A DNA stretch of 64,000 bases from Paludibacter sp. (GCA_028710415.1 JAQTUE010000009.1:1-64000); one strand, 5' to 3'. Counted from the first letter of the stretch, positions 27,700-38,132 are shown. A program made the numbers and translations. Notes: generated by a model not told the origin, from the letters alone.

Positions 27700-29193
27700 A
27701 TGAAACTCATAAAATATTTCTCAATAGCAGTAGCTGCAACATTATTACCAGCCTGTAGCAATTTTCTGGATAAAGTTCCGGAAGACACAATTAACAGCTC
27801 AAACTTCTTTCAAACAGAAGCTGATGCCGTAGGAGCAATCAACGGGGCTTATCAACCGTTGCAATGGCCCAAATTGTATAACCTGCGCATGTGGACTACC
27901 GATATCATGGCCGGGAACAGTATTGTTGGGGCCGGAGGTGGTACTGATGGCATTGAAACACAGGATGAAGCCAACTTTATAACTTCTACGGATAATCAGG
28001 GAGTCCTGGATATGTGGCGTGGACCGTGGCCTGGAATCCTGCGCTGTAATATTATCCTGCAAAAAGTTCCCGGAATGACAATCAGTGAAAGCTTGAAAAA
28101 CAGGGTCCTGGGTGAAGCCTATTTCTTACGTGCCCATTACTATTTTATTCTGGTACAATTTTTTGGGGATGTACCATTGGTACTTCAACCGGTGGAACCA
28201 GGAGATGATCTACGTCCTTTCAGGACTCCTAAAGCTGATGTATATAAACAGATCGTATCCGATTTAAGCACTTCTGTAACCTTATTGCCTCAGCGTGAAC
28301 AATACTCCGGAAGCGATATTGGCAGGGCCTCGAAAGGTTCGGCAGAAGGCATGTTAGCGAAAGTGGAATTAACCCTGGGCAATTATCAACGGGTAGTCAA
28401 TCTGTGCGATTCAATTAAAGGATTAGGTTATGCATTGAATGCAAGTTATGCCAACAATTTCAATCCTGCAACCGAAAACTCTGTTGAATCGCTATTTGAA
28501 GTACAGTATGTAAGCGGTGCCGGATTCGATTTCTGGAGCAATGAGAATCAGGCTTCGTGGGTCAGTGCCTTTACCGGGCCCCGAGGTTCGAACATGGTTG
28601 CCGGAGCTTTTGGTTGGGATCAGCCAACAGAAGAATTTGTAAGTTCATATGAAAACGGCGACCTTCGAAAGGATGTAACGGTTCTTTATGAAGGAGGACC
28701 TAATTTTGATGGCCTGGTATATCAAAAGTCCTATTCAACTACCGGATATAATCTTCGAAAATTCCTGGTCCCACTATCTGTTTCGTCTTCATACGACAAT
28801 AGTCCGTTGAATTTTCCGGTGTTGCGTTATGCTGATGTACTCTTAATGAAAGCAGAAGCGTTGAATGAACTCGGTAAGACAGCTGAAGCAGAACTACCGG
28901 CTACTGATGCCAACGCAACCTTGAATAAAGTACGCCAGAGAGCCGGGCTACAAAATGTCACCGGACTGGACCAGACAACATTAAGGGAAAAGATCCTGCA
29001 CGAACGACGTATGGAACTGGCTTTTGAAGGACAACGCTGGCTCGACCTGATCCGGGTTAATAACGGACAATATGGAATCAACTTTTTACATTCCATCGGC
29101 AAATCGAATATGAGTACGAAATACTTATTGTTCCCCGTACCACAAAAAGAACGTGATGCCAATCCAAATCTAACCCAAAATACCGGTTATTAA
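27700..29193 (+). CDS. susD: SusD/RagB-type glycan-binding lipoprotein
   Basis: 497 residues. The lipoprotein signal is LLPACSN. Typical SusD landmarks are DKVPEDTINSSNFFQTEADA at the start, RAHYYFILVQFFGDVPL near 145-160 and LHERRMELAFEGQRWLDLIR near 430-450. It is surface-exposed and caps the SusC barrel. It begins 19 bases after susC and is co-transcribed with it. Confidence 0.93.
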   Translation: MKLIKYFSIAVAATLLPACSNFLDKVPEDTINSSNFFQTEADAVGAINGAYQPLQWPKLYNLRMWTTDIMAGNSIVGAGGGTDGIETQDEANFITSTDNQGVLDMWRGPWPGILRCNIILQKVPGMTISESLKNRVLGEAYFLRAHYYFILVQFFGDVPLVLQPVEPGDDLRPFRTPKADVYKQIVSDLSTSVTLLPQREQYSGSDIGRASKGSAEGMLAKVELTLGNYQRVVNLCDSIKGLGYALNASYANNFNPATENSVESLFEVQYVSGAGFDFWSNENQASWVSAFTGPRGSNMVAGAFGWDQPTEEFVSSYENGDLRKDVTVLYEGGPNFDGLVYQKSYSTTGYNLRKFLVPLSVSSSYDNSPLNFPVLRYADVLLMKAEALNELGKTAEAELPATDANATLNKVRQRAGLQNVTGLDQTTLREKILHERRMELAFEGQRWLDLIRVNNGQYGINFLHSIGKSNMSTKYLLFPVPQKERDANPNLTQNTGY

Positions 29194-29228
29194 TCTTCGG
29201 TTCATTTAATAATAAACGAAAAATCAAT

Positions 29229-30674
29229 ATGAAAAAACTAATTATAGGTAGAAGCTTAAAACAGAAGTTCCAACAATATGTAGGAACAATACTGGTTACT
29301 ATGTTTGCGACCACTTTATTTTCAGCCTGCCAGGAAAATTTGCCGGATAATATTGCAAACTCGGGTGTCCTGGCTTTATCAGCTTCAAAAACAACTTTAC
29401 AATTAAATCAGAAAGATGATAAAAACACGGCTGTTGATTTAACCTGGACAACAGGAACAAATCATGGTAGCGGTGCATCGATATCGTATGTCCTTCAGAT
29501 AGATAAGAAAGGCAATAGCTTTGCGAACCCAATCATGAAAGACATGGGAAAAGGCGTTTATAGTAACAGTTTAAATGTCGGGGCTTTAAATGACACTTTA
29601 CTCTCACGTTGGGCTGTTACAGGGGGTGCATCCCTGGAACTTGAAGCACGGGTTATCGCAACTGTGTATTCCGATCCGGAAGTAAAGGACATATCAAATG
29701 TAATATCCATCTCGGTAACAACCTATAAACCGGTGAGCAAAACACTGTATTTATTTGGTAGTGCCTCCCCAAAAGGAACAGATGCCTTGAATGCACTGGC
29801 ATTAAAACCGCAGAATGACCCGACAGTTTTTGTTTATCAGGGAGCATTAAATGCCGGGACATTAAAGTTCCTGACCACCCTTGGACAAATTCTGCCATCG
29901 TACAATAAAGGTGACAGTGATGCTAAGCTGATTTTACGCACGGATGCAGGTCAAATTGACAATCTATTCACCATAGCTGAAGCAGCCGTATACAAAGTAA
30001 CCGTCAACCTTTTGGACCTGACTGTATTCATTGTGAAAGCTGATTTGCCTCCTTACAGTACAATTTACATGGTAGGTGATGCCTCCCCTAACGGTTGGGA
30101 TATCAGCAACGCAACACCTTTGATTCAAAATGCGACAAATCCTTTCCTTTTCACTTATACGGGTGTAATGAAAACAGGCGATTATAAATTCCCGGTAAAC
30201 CGCAATTCCGACTGGGGACAGGATATGTATATGAGAACTGATGATACGCACATGTACTTGCATCACGGAGGTGGTTCTGACGATGCTAAATGGAGCATAA
30301 CAAAAAAAGGATATTATACCATTACACTGAATTTGCAGGATAATTCCATTAGCATTTATCGTGAAAAACTATTTATGGTAGGTGATGCAACGCCAATTGG
30401 GTGGAGCATTGATCAGGCGGTGGCAATGACTGAAGATGCCACTGATGGGTGTATCTTTACCTACAACGGGCCAATGGTAGCGGGTAGTTTCAAGTTCCCG
30501 GTGAACCGTAATTCTGACTGGGGACAGGATATGTATGAGAGAACTGATGATTCGCACATGTACAGGCATATCGGCGGTCAGCCTGACGACAATAAATGGA
30601 GCATCACATCAGCTGGGAATTATATCATCACAGCTAATATCGAGACCTTGTCATTAAGTTTTGTAAAACAATAG
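29229..30674 (+). CDS. susE: SusE/SusF-type outer-membrane starch-binding lipoprotein
   Basis: 481 residues. The lipobox is TTLFSAC (signal to about residue 35). A SusE N-terminal domain (about 45-165) is followed by three CBM-like beta-sandwich repeats: about 170-265, 275-375 and 378-481. The last two are close copies sharing GDA(S/T)P-G-W and KFPVNRNSDWGQDMY, followed by RTDD-HMY, which indicates a recent internal duplication. It holds alpha-glucan at the cell surface next to SusCD. The conserved Trp residues could stack on glucose rings. Confidence 0.88.
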   Translation: MKKLIIGRSLKQKFQQYVGTILVTMFATTLFSACQENLPDNIANSGVLALSASKTTLQLNQKDDKNTAVDLTWTTGTNHGSGASISYVLQIDKKGNSFANPIMKDMGKGVYSNSLNVGALNDTLLSRWAVTGGASLELEARVIATVYSDPEVKDISNVISISVTTYKPVSKTLYLFGSASPKGTDALNALALKPQNDPTVFVYQGALNAGTLKFLTTLGQILPSYNKGDSDAKLILRTDAGQIDNLFTIAEAAVYKVTVNLLDLTVFIVKADLPPYSTIYMVGDASPNGWDISNATPLIQNATNPFLFTYTGVMKTGDYKFPVNRNSDWGQDMYMRTDDTHMYLHHGGGSDDAKWSITKKGYYTITLNLQDNSISIYREKLFMVGDATPIGWSIDQAVAMTEDATDGCIFTYNGPMVAGSFKFPVNRNSDWGQDMYERTDDSHMYRHIGGQPDDNKWSITSAGNYIITANIETLSLSFVKQ

Positions 30675-30682
30675 GTACTTAG

Positions 30683-30724
30683 TACTATCGGGTTGTTCCG
30701 TACTTTCAGGACAACCCGATAGTT
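30683..30724 (+). terminator. Intra-operon hairpin between susE and GH66
   Basis: actatcgggttgt pairs with acaacccgatagt around a short loop. The T-tract is weak (cactttta), so this may be an attenuator or an mRNA-stabilising hairpin that sets susCDE levels above those of the enzymes. Confidence 0.6.
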
Positions 30725-30757
30725 CACTTTTATTCTAATCCAGTGAAATCCCAGGGT

Positions 30758-32530
30758 ATGAAAATCATCAGAAGCTGTTTCATCATTTTAATTTTAAGTA
30801 TCAATATTTCCTGTAACAGGAATACCGGTAATCCGGATATTATCCCGGATGCACCTGCAAATACAGCAACCCCGGTTTATACAAATGTAGCAATATCAAC
30901 CGACAAAGCCGTTTACAATCCCGGGGATGTAGTTACTTTTTCGATTGATTATTCAACACTACCCACATCAACAAAAGTGAGGTATAAAAATTCGAATACA
31001 GTAGTATCCGAAGCTGATGTGACAGGTGCTACCTGGACCTGGAAAACTCCTTCAACTGATTACAAAGGTTATCTTGCGGAGGTGTATGGAACCAACAATG
31101 GTAACGAGACCATTTATGCCACAGTAGGAATTGACGTGTCATCGAGTTGGACTAAATTTCCACGTTATGGTTTCCTATCCGGCTTTTCACAATTATCGGA
31201 TGATAATATAAATGCTGTTATTGCAAACCTGAATAAATACCATATCAATGGCCTGCAGTTTTACGACTGGCAAAACAAACATCACAAACCACTTCCCTTA
31301 GTAAATTCGGCACCGGCAAATACCTGGAAGGATATCATAAACCGTGATATTTACCTGAGTACCATTCAAAAATACATCACCAGTGCCCATGCCCACAACA
31401 TGAAAGCCATGTTTTACGATTTAATTTATGGAGCATGGGAAAGTGGTGAGGCTGATGGAGTTCAGAAAGAATGGTCCGTTTATAAAGATAATACCCATAC
31501 CAACAAAGACTTCCACCCTCTTTCATCACCGTTCTTAAGTAATATTTATTTGCTTGATCCTTCGAATACAGGCTGGCAACAATATTTCATAAACGAAATT
31601 AAAACCGTTTATCAATACCTGAACTTTGATGGTTTCCACATGGACCAACTGGGCGACCGCGGTAGCCGGTATAAATACGATGGTTCGTTTTTGAATCTCT
31701 CCCAGGCTTTCAAACCTTTTATCGATGCTGTACATACTGCTGACACACAAAAATTTAATGTCATGAATGCTGTTCAACAATATGGCCAGCAAAGTATTGC
31801 GGGAGCTTCATCCGATTTCCTGTATACCGAGGTATGGAGCCCTTCGGATAGTTATGGGGACCTGGCAACATTGATCAAGCAAAACAATACCCTGAGCAAC
31901 AACACAAAAAATACGGTTCTGGCTGCTTATATGAATTATGACCTGGCTAACAATAAAGGGTATTTCAATACTCCTTCGGTTTTAATGACCAACTCAGTCA
32001 TCTTTGCTTTCGGTGGTGCCCATTTGGAGTTAGGCGAACACATGCTCGGCAAAGAGTATTTCCCGAATGACAACCTGAGTATGAAGGATGACCTGAAGAG
32101 TTCTTTAGTTAATTATTACGACTTTTTAGTAGCCTATCAGAATCTGCTCAGGGATGGAGGATCATTCAATTCAATTGATATCAGCTCTGTTGATAAAAAG
32201 ATATCGTTGGAACCCTGGCCGGCATCTGCCGGAAATGTAGCTGTATTTGGAAAGAAAGTCAATGCAATGCAAATCATTCATTTCATAAATTTCACGAACT
32301 CAAAGACTCAAAACTGGAGGGATAATACAGGGATTCAGGTGTCACCACTCTTAGTTAAAGATGCAAAACTAGTATTTACCAGTACAACCCCGGTTAAAAA
32401 GATGTGGGTTGCTTCACCCGATATTGCAGGGGGAGCATCCCGTACCCTGAACTTCGCACAAATAGGGACTAAAGTCAGTTTCATATTACCCGATCTTAAA
32501 TACTGGGATATGGTAGTTGTGGAATATTAA
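30758..32530 (+). CDS. GH66 dextranase / cycloisomaltooligosaccharide glucanotransferase-like
   Basis: 590 residues from ATG 30758 (a GTG at 30743 is less likely). The lipoprotein signal is LSINISC. An N-terminal Ig-like domain (about 40-125) is followed by a GH66 barrel starting RYGFLSGFS, with catalytic Asp296 in FDGFHMDQLG and Glu358 in LYTEVWSP, then a C-terminal beta domain. The family acts on alpha-1,6-glucan (dextran) by endo-hydrolysis or by forming cyclic isomaltooligosaccharides. This gene gives the locus its likely substrate. The next gene starts about 20 bases downstream. Confidence 0.88.
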   Translation: MKIIRSCFIILILSINISCNRNTGNPDIIPDAPANTATPVYTNVAISTDKAVYNPGDVVTFSIDYSTLPTSTKVRYKNSNTVVSEADVTGATWTWKTPSTDYKGYLAEVYGTNNGNETIYATVGIDVSSSWTKFPRYGFLSGFSQLSDDNINAVIANLNKYHINGLQFYDWQNKHHKPLPLVNSAPANTWKDIINRDIYLSTIQKYITSAHAHNMKAMFYDLIYGAWESGEADGVQKEWSVYKDNTHTNKDFHPLSSPFLSNIYLLDPSNTGWQQYFINEIKTVYQYLNFDGFHMDQLGDRGSRYKYDGSFLNLSQAFKPFIDAVHTADTQKFNVMNAVQQYGQQSIAGASSDFLYTEVWSPSDSYGDLATLIKQNNTLSNNTKNTVLAAYMNYDLANNKGYFNTPSVLMTNSVIFAFGGAHLELGEHMLGKEYFPNDNLSMKDDLKSSLVNYYDFLVAYQNLLRDGGSFNSIDISSVDKKISLEPWPASAGNVAVFGKKVNAMQIIHFINFTNSKTQNWRDNTGIQVSPLLVKDAKLVFTSTTPVKKMWVASPDIAGGASRTLNFAQIGTKVSFILPDLKYWDMVVVEY

Positions 32531-32552
32531 TTTAATCAATAAGATTCAATCC

Positions 32553-35057
32553 ATGATACATTTAAAAAATATTCTCACCATCCTTACACTCACTGCCTGC
32601 GGATTTTTTACTCAATCATATGCAAGGAACCAATTGGTGGCAGGCAAATGCCTTTCCTATGAAGTTACGGGTTCACAGGTAATTTTCCATTGCGAAAACA
32701 GGGTGAACGTCCTGCTAAAATTATGTAGTCCAGGCATCATTAAATTGTGGTACGAACAGGGTGATTTCCGCCGCAACAACGAATCGTTTGCTGTTGTGAA
32801 TGAAAATATCGACAATAAAGGCACTTTGTCGGTATCGGAACAAGCAGGCAGTTATGAAATTTACTCAAGTGAATTAATTATTCGCATCACGAAAGATCCG
32901 TTCCGGGTGCGCATGTTTGATAAATATCAGAAACTCCTGCTGGAGGATTTTCAGGGGAAAGGGTATGTAAAAGACTCCATGCGACAGTCCACATACAAAA
33001 CATTGAGACCGAATGAGCACTTCTTTGGATTGGGCGAAAAAAGCGGAGGATTGGATCGTCGGGGTAAATCCTTCAAGATGTGGAACAGCGATAAGCCCTG
33101 TTATGCAACGGATGAAGATCCACTCTATAAAAGCATTCCGTTTTTTATGAGCAATTTAGGATACGGAATCTTTTTCGACAATACGTATAAAAGCGAGTTT
33201 AACTTTGGTACTGCTTCCAATGATTATTTCTCTTTCTCTTCCCCGGGTGGTGAAATGATCTATTATTTTATTTTTGGTCCATCCTACAAACAAATCATTG
33301 AGCGATATACTCAATTGACCGGCAAACCCATCATGCCACCGGAATGGGCTTTGGGATTCTCGCAATGCAGGGGATTATACACCAATGAAAAACTGGCGCG
33401 GGATGTAGCGGCTGAATTCCGTAAACGTCAGATACCTTGTGATATTATATACCAGGACATTGGCTGGACCCAGCACTTGCAGGACTTTGAGTGGCGGAAG
33501 GAAAACTATGTCAATCCAAAAAAAATGGTGGCTGATTTAGCGGCACAAGGTTTTAAAATGATTGTCTCCCAGGATCCTGTCATATCGCAAAATAACAGGA
33601 AACAATGGCGTGAAGCTGATTCACTGGGTTATTTTGTGAAAGATGTACGCAACGGGAAAAGCTATGATATGCCATGGCCATGGGGTGGTAATTGCGGGGT
33701 AGTAGATTTTACGAATCCGGAAGTGGCCGGCTGGTGGGGCTCATATCAGCAGAAAGTGCTCAATGATGGTGTCCGGGGTTTCTGGACCGATATGGGCGAA
33801 CCTGCCTGGAGCAATGAAGAGGACGCCGACCGCCTGTTTATGAAGCATCACGCCGGTATGCACAACGAAATTCACAATGTCTATGGCCTTACCTGGGATA
33901 AAGTAGTTACTGAACAATTCGAAAAACGGAATCCCGACAAAAGAGTATTTCAAATGACGCGGTCGGCTTATGCCGGAATGCAGCGGTACACTTTCGGATG
34001 GTCCGGGGATTCCGGGGATGGAAATGATGTAACTAACGGTTGGAACAAACTGGCTGCCCAGGTAACGTTGGCACAATCGGCTGGGATGGGATTGATTCCG
34101 TTCTGGACAACCGATATTTCCGGCTACTGTGGTGATATCAAGGACCGGGAAGAAATGGCGGAATTGTATATCCGTTGGATGCAGTTTGGAGTGTTCAATC
34201 CGTTAAGCAGGGCACACCATGAGGGGAATAATGAAGCGGAACCCTGGACTTTCGGGGTGGAAGCTGAACGGATTTGCCGTGATGCCATTAATTTGAAATA
34301 TACACTGCACCCTTATTTATATACATATGCCCGGAATGCATTTGATACCGGATTGCCATTGATGCGTGCTTTGTTGCTTGAATATCCGGATGATACGGAA
34401 ACCTATAAGCTGGAAAGCGAGTTTTTATTGGGGAAGGAATTACTTGTTGCACCAGTTGTTGAAAAAGAAGCAACTGTCAAAAAGGTGTATCTGCCCCAGG
34501 GGGAATGGATTGATTTTAACGATGGAATAACCGTATTTCCCGGGAAACAATGGATTGCATACCCTGTTACATTAAGTACAATTCCATTGTTCGTCAAACG
34601 GGGTTCCATAATTCCTGAAATAGCTGTACAGCAATTTATCGGAGAAGATAAGAACACAAGAATGTGGTTTGACATTTTTCCGGCAGGCGAAGGTAGTACT
34701 TCCCGTTTTACACTTTATGAAGATGATGGCGAAACCAATGATTATAAAAAGGATATCTTTGGCAAAACAGAACTGAAATGTATTTCATCAAAAGAAGATT
34801 TTAATATAAGTATCATCTCCAAAAATGAAAATGGGTGGAATCAAAATAAAAACCGTATTTTTGGAATCAAAATTCATATGGAGAAAGCGCCAAAGTCAAT
34901 TTCCTCTGATATCATAAAGTTTAAACAAACCAAATCCGTTAATCAAACAGGTTCTTCATCCGACAAACCAGGGTGGAGTTGGGACAAAACAACCAAAACC
35001 TGCCGGGTAATCTGGAGCGAGAACTTGAAAACAACAAACATCATCATCAAAAAATGA
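32553..35057 (+). CDS. GH31 alpha-glucosidase, second copy
   Basis: 834 residues from ATG 32553. The in-frame upstream reading from 32517 overlaps the GH66 stop and lacks a signal. Signal peptide (KNILTILTLTACGFFTQSYA), N-terminal beta domain, barrel with nucleophile Asp413 in WTDMGEP and acid/base Asp486 in WSGDSGDG, and C-terminal DUF5110-type beta domains. It should split isomalto- or other glucooligosaccharides from the GH66 step. It is only distantly related to the GH31 at 13495. Its stop overlaps the next start by ATGA (35054-35057). Confidence 0.92.
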   Translation: MIHLKNILTILTLTACGFFTQSYARNQLVAGKCLSYEVTGSQVIFHCENRVNVLLKLCSPGIIKLWYEQGDFRRNNESFAVVNENIDNKGTLSVSEQAGSYEIYSSELIIRITKDPFRVRMFDKYQKLLLEDFQGKGYVKDSMRQSTYKTLRPNEHFFGLGEKSGGLDRRGKSFKMWNSDKPCYATDEDPLYKSIPFFMSNLGYGIFFDNTYKSEFNFGTASNDYFSFSSPGGEMIYYFIFGPSYKQIIERYTQLTGKPIMPPEWALGFSQCRGLYTNEKLARDVAAEFRKRQIPCDIIYQDIGWTQHLQDFEWRKENYVNPKKMVADLAAQGFKMIVSQDPVISQNNRKQWREADSLGYFVKDVRNGKSYDMPWPWGGNCGVVDFTNPEVAGWWGSYQQKVLNDGVRGFWTDMGEPAWSNEEDADRLFMKHHAGMHNEIHNVYGLTWDKVVTEQFEKRNPDKRVFQMTRSAYAGMQRYTFGWSGDSGDGNDVTNGWNKLAAQVTLAQSAGMGLIPFWTTDISGYCGDIKDREEMAELYIRWMQFGVFNPLSRAHHEGNNEAEPWTFGVEAERICRDAINLKYTLHPYLYTYARNAFDTGLPLMRALLLEYPDDTETYKLESEFLLGKELLVAPVVEKEATVKKVYLPQGEWIDFNDGITVFPGKQWIAYPVTLSTIPLFVKRGSIIPEIAVQQFIGEDKNTRMWFDIFPAGEGSTSRFTLYEDDGETNDYKKDIFGKTELKCISSKEDFNISIISKNENGWNQNKNRIFGIKIHMEKAPKSISSDIIKFKQTKSVNQTGSSSDKPGWSWDKTTKTCRVIWSENLKTTNIIIKK

Positions 35058-37780
35058 TACAATACAAATTAGTCATTAATCTCTTAAAACATATGAGTCC
35101 GAAACTATTCATTATTACAGTGTTATTAGGTGGTTTGCAAACTATGGCTTCGGCTCAGGGAACTGAAAAACAACTTTATCAGTCCAATGCATTCAGTGTA
35201 TACTCCAATCATGTGGTTCAGGGAAAGTATACTGCCACCGCACTATCACCAACCGAACTGCAATCGGACTACCAGAGCCAGGCAACAGCATTTAAAAGCC
35301 CGCTCATCACGTTCAAATTCTCCATCAACGGGCTCGACAATGAAATGCTGCCCGGGGTAAACCATGAATTTGTGTGTCTGGATGGGACTACCGAAACGCC
35401 TGTCATTCCTTTTGGCACCCAATTTAAGGATACACAAAAGATACCTGCCAATACGTATTTAAAACCGAATACCTTGCTGAAGATACGGCTGGATATGCGT
35501 CCGGTATTTGCCCAATTCGAAAAGAACGGATATTACATCAATTTCAACGGAACAAAGATCTACAAAGCCGATTTCAAAGCGGTTTATGTCGTTGGAAATA
35601 CAATTCCCATGGTCTGGAACTTTGACAACCTGACGACTCATTCCGACCTGCAACTCACCGATCCAGATGGGGATGGCATTTATGAAGTGGTTTTGAAACT
35701 GAACCCTTTAAAGGAAGAAGCTGGCAATGTAAAAACATGGAAGCTGACCAAAGACATATCTGCTTTTCCTCAGTATCAATCACCCAACTTACTGGAATCA
35801 GCCATTTACAATATGTCGGTGGAAGAAATGACAAAAGCCATTGAAAAGGACAGCACCCTGCGTACCGGGATTGAATGGCCGGGAGTATGGACCAGGGATG
35901 TGAGTTACAGCATTATACTATCCATGGCGTACATGCAACCCAAGGTATCCCAAAACAGCCTGATGCGAAAAGTAAATTCGAAAGGACGTATTATCCAGGA
36001 TACCGGTACAGGCGGTGCATGGCCGGCTTCTACCGATCGCATGATCTGGGCAGTTGCTGCCTGGGAAATATACAAAGTCACCGGTGATCAGAAGTGGTTG
36101 CAGAAAGTATATCCGATAATCAAAAACTCAATTGAAGACGATATCATGGTCGATCACGACACCCGGACTGGCCTGGTAAAAGGAGAATCTTCATTCCTCG
36201 ACTGGCGTGAACAGACCTATCCACGCTGGATGCAACCGGTGGATATCTTCGAAAGCAAGAACCTGGGAACAAATGCCCTGCATTATCAGGCACTGAATGT
36301 AGCAAGCATGATGGCAGAGCTGATGAACGAAGAACAAACCAGTACGAAATACAGTCTGCTGGCTGAGGAATTAAAAAAGGCCATCAATACCCGCCTTTGG
36401 ATACCCGGGAAGAATTACTACGGCCAATACCTGTACGGAAGGGACTATCAAATGCTGTCACCGCGTTCGGAAGCATTGGGTGAAGCTCTGTGCGTAGTTT
36501 TTGATATAGCCGATGAAGCGCGTCAAAAGAAGCTGGTGCAGCATGTGCCTGTGGTTGAGTACGGCGTTCCCTGCATTTTCCCTCAGATTGGAGATATCCC
36601 TCCCTATCACAACAATGCCGTATGGCCTTTTGTACAGACCTACTGGATGTGGGCAGGAGCAAAAGCCGGGAATGAGGAAAGCGTACTACACAGCATGGCT
36701 GCTATTTACAGGGCCGGAGCCATGTTCCTGACCAACAAGGAAAACTTTGTTGCCGACAACGGCGATTATGCCGGCACACAAATCAATTCGAGCAATATGC
36801 TGTGGAGCCTCTCGGGTAATATCAGCATTGTTCACAAAGTACTGTTCGGGATTCGGTTTGAGGAAGGCGGTTTACGTTTTGAACCCTTTATACCCAAAAT
36901 CATGTCCGGTATCCGCAAACTAAATAACTTCAGGTACTGGAATGCCACCCTGGATATTGAACTCAACGGATATGGAAAAAGGATTGCAAAGTTCGTAGTG
37001 GACGGGAAGACTCAAAAATCATCTTTTATCCCATCAACCCTAACCGGAAAACATACCCTGAAAATACTGCTTGCCAATGCAGATTTTGAAAAGCAACCTA
37101 TCCATCTGGTTCAGAATGAATTTACACCACTGACCCCAATAGTGAAATATGAAAACAGCGGGTTATCCTGGTCGTCCACAGAAGGTGTTGCAAACTACCG
37201 GATTCTAAGAAACGGACTACCCTGGAAAGAAACAACCCGATTTTCATTCACTATCCCAGCAAATGAATCAGGCGAGTTCCAGGTGATGGCAGTTGATAAA
37301 AACGGAATAGAGTCCTTTGCAAGTGAACCTCTCCAGGCATATCCGGATAAATCAATTCAACAGATTGAAGTAGAAAAGGTACTGGCTCCTTCCACCCTGC
37401 CCTATCATGGGTATTCGGGAACCGGGTTTGTTGAAATAAGCCGTTCTGCCAATCGAAAAGTAAGTATGGAGATAGAAGTACCCTCAGCCGGTACGTATGC
37501 CATCGACTGGCACTATGCGAACGGGAACGGCCCTACCAATACTGAAAATAAATGTGCCATTCGGACACTCTTTGCAGATGGTATCCGGCTGGGTGCCCAG
37601 ATCTTCCCGCAACGTGGCATCGCTGAATGGTCCAACTGGGGATACAGCAATGCCGTGCAGGTTCATCTGACTTCAGGAAAACATACCCTGAAACTGGAAT
37701 TCATGCCCGAAAATGAAAATATGAATATCGAAGTCAATCAGGCCATGCTCGATTATGTTCGGATTATAAAAATTCAATAA
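35054..37780 (+). CDS. Six-hairpin glycosidase (MGH1/GH63-like) with CBM-type tail
   Basis: 908 residues from the ATG that overlaps the GH31 stop (alternative ATG at 35093). The signal peptide ends in TMASA. An N-terminal beta domain (about 30-215) is followed by an (alpha/alpha)6 barrel (about 250-640) with GVWTRDVSYS, SSFLDWREQTYPRW and NSSNMLWSLSGN, where the acidic residues of clan-G-like enzymes fall. A beta region, an Ig-like linker and a C-terminal CBM6/35-like domain (about 780-908) complete it. It resembles glycogen-debranching and MGH1-type hydrolases. I cannot fix its GH family. Its position implies an exo- or debranching role on dextran oligosaccharides. Confidence 0.75.
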   Translation: MIQYKLVINLLKHMSPKLFIITVLLGGLQTMASAQGTEKQLYQSNAFSVYSNHVVQGKYTATALSPTELQSDYQSQATAFKSPLITFKFSINGLDNEMLPGVNHEFVCLDGTTETPVIPFGTQFKDTQKIPANTYLKPNTLLKIRLDMRPVFAQFEKNGYYINFNGTKIYKADFKAVYVVGNTIPMVWNFDNLTTHSDLQLTDPDGDGIYEVVLKLNPLKEEAGNVKTWKLTKDISAFPQYQSPNLLESAIYNMSVEEMTKAIEKDSTLRTGIEWPGVWTRDVSYSIILSMAYMQPKVSQNSLMRKVNSKGRIIQDTGTGGAWPASTDRMIWAVAAWEIYKVTGDQKWLQKVYPIIKNSIEDDIMVDHDTRTGLVKGESSFLDWREQTYPRWMQPVDIFESKNLGTNALHYQALNVASMMAELMNEEQTSTKYSLLAEELKKAINTRLWIPGKNYYGQYLYGRDYQMLSPRSEALGEALCVVFDIADEARQKKLVQHVPVVEYGVPCIFPQIGDIPPYHNNAVWPFVQTYWMWAGAKAGNEESVLHSMAAIYRAGAMFLTNKENFVADNGDYAGTQINSSNMLWSLSGNISIVHKVLFGIRFEEGGLRFEPFIPKIMSGIRKLNNFRYWNATLDIELNGYGKRIAKFVVDGKTQKSSFIPSTLTGKHTLKILLANADFEKQPIHLVQNEFTPLTPIVKYENSGLSWSSTEGVANYRILRNGLPWKETTRFSFTIPANESGEFQVMAVDKNGIESFASEPLQAYPDKSIQQIEVEKVLAPSTLPYHGYSGTGFVEISRSANRKVSMEIEVPSAGTYAIDWHYANGNGPTNTENKCAIRTLFADGIRLGAQIFPQRGIAEWSNWGYSNAVQVHLTSGKHTLKLEFMPENENMNIEVNQAMLDYVRIIKIQ

Positions 37781-37902
37781 AGGATTTGATTCTAACAATT
37801 ACAACTAATAAATAAATTAACTACATTTACAGCGAATAAATAAAACTTTTTTTTTGAAAAGACTTATTTCTTTATCGGGCGACAGTGCTGACTATTACGA
37901 CA

Positions 37903-37995
37903 ATGCCCAACGGTCGTAGAGGTCGTGAAAGTCCTCCAAAAAGAGAAAAAAAAGAAAGAAAAGATCCAAAACGCAGGACACGATTGGTCAATTAG
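37903..37995 (+). other. Possible small basic ORF (30 aa)
   Basis: ATG-initiated, encoding MPNGRRGRESPPKREKKERK and ten more, mostly basic, residues. The composition recalls tiny ribosomal or RNA-binding proteins but matches none that I recognise. No clear ribosome-binding site is present; it could be chance in purine-rich sequence. Confidence 0.2.
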
Positions 37996-38087
37996 ATTAT
38001 TGGTTAATTGATTGATATTCCAATAGCAGAATACTTCAATTCACAAAACACAAAACGCGGAACACGAAACACGAAACTCTCCCCAAA

Positions 38088-38132
38088 CCGTTCAAACTCT
38101 TCAAACCGTTCAAACTTTTCAAACTCATCAAA
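38088..38132. repeat. 9-bp tandem array, copy 1
   Basis: Five units of NNNttcaaa (ccgttcaaa, ctcttcaaa, cttttcaaa and related). The same unit type recurs at 38662-38711 in the same spacer. Confidence 0.85.
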
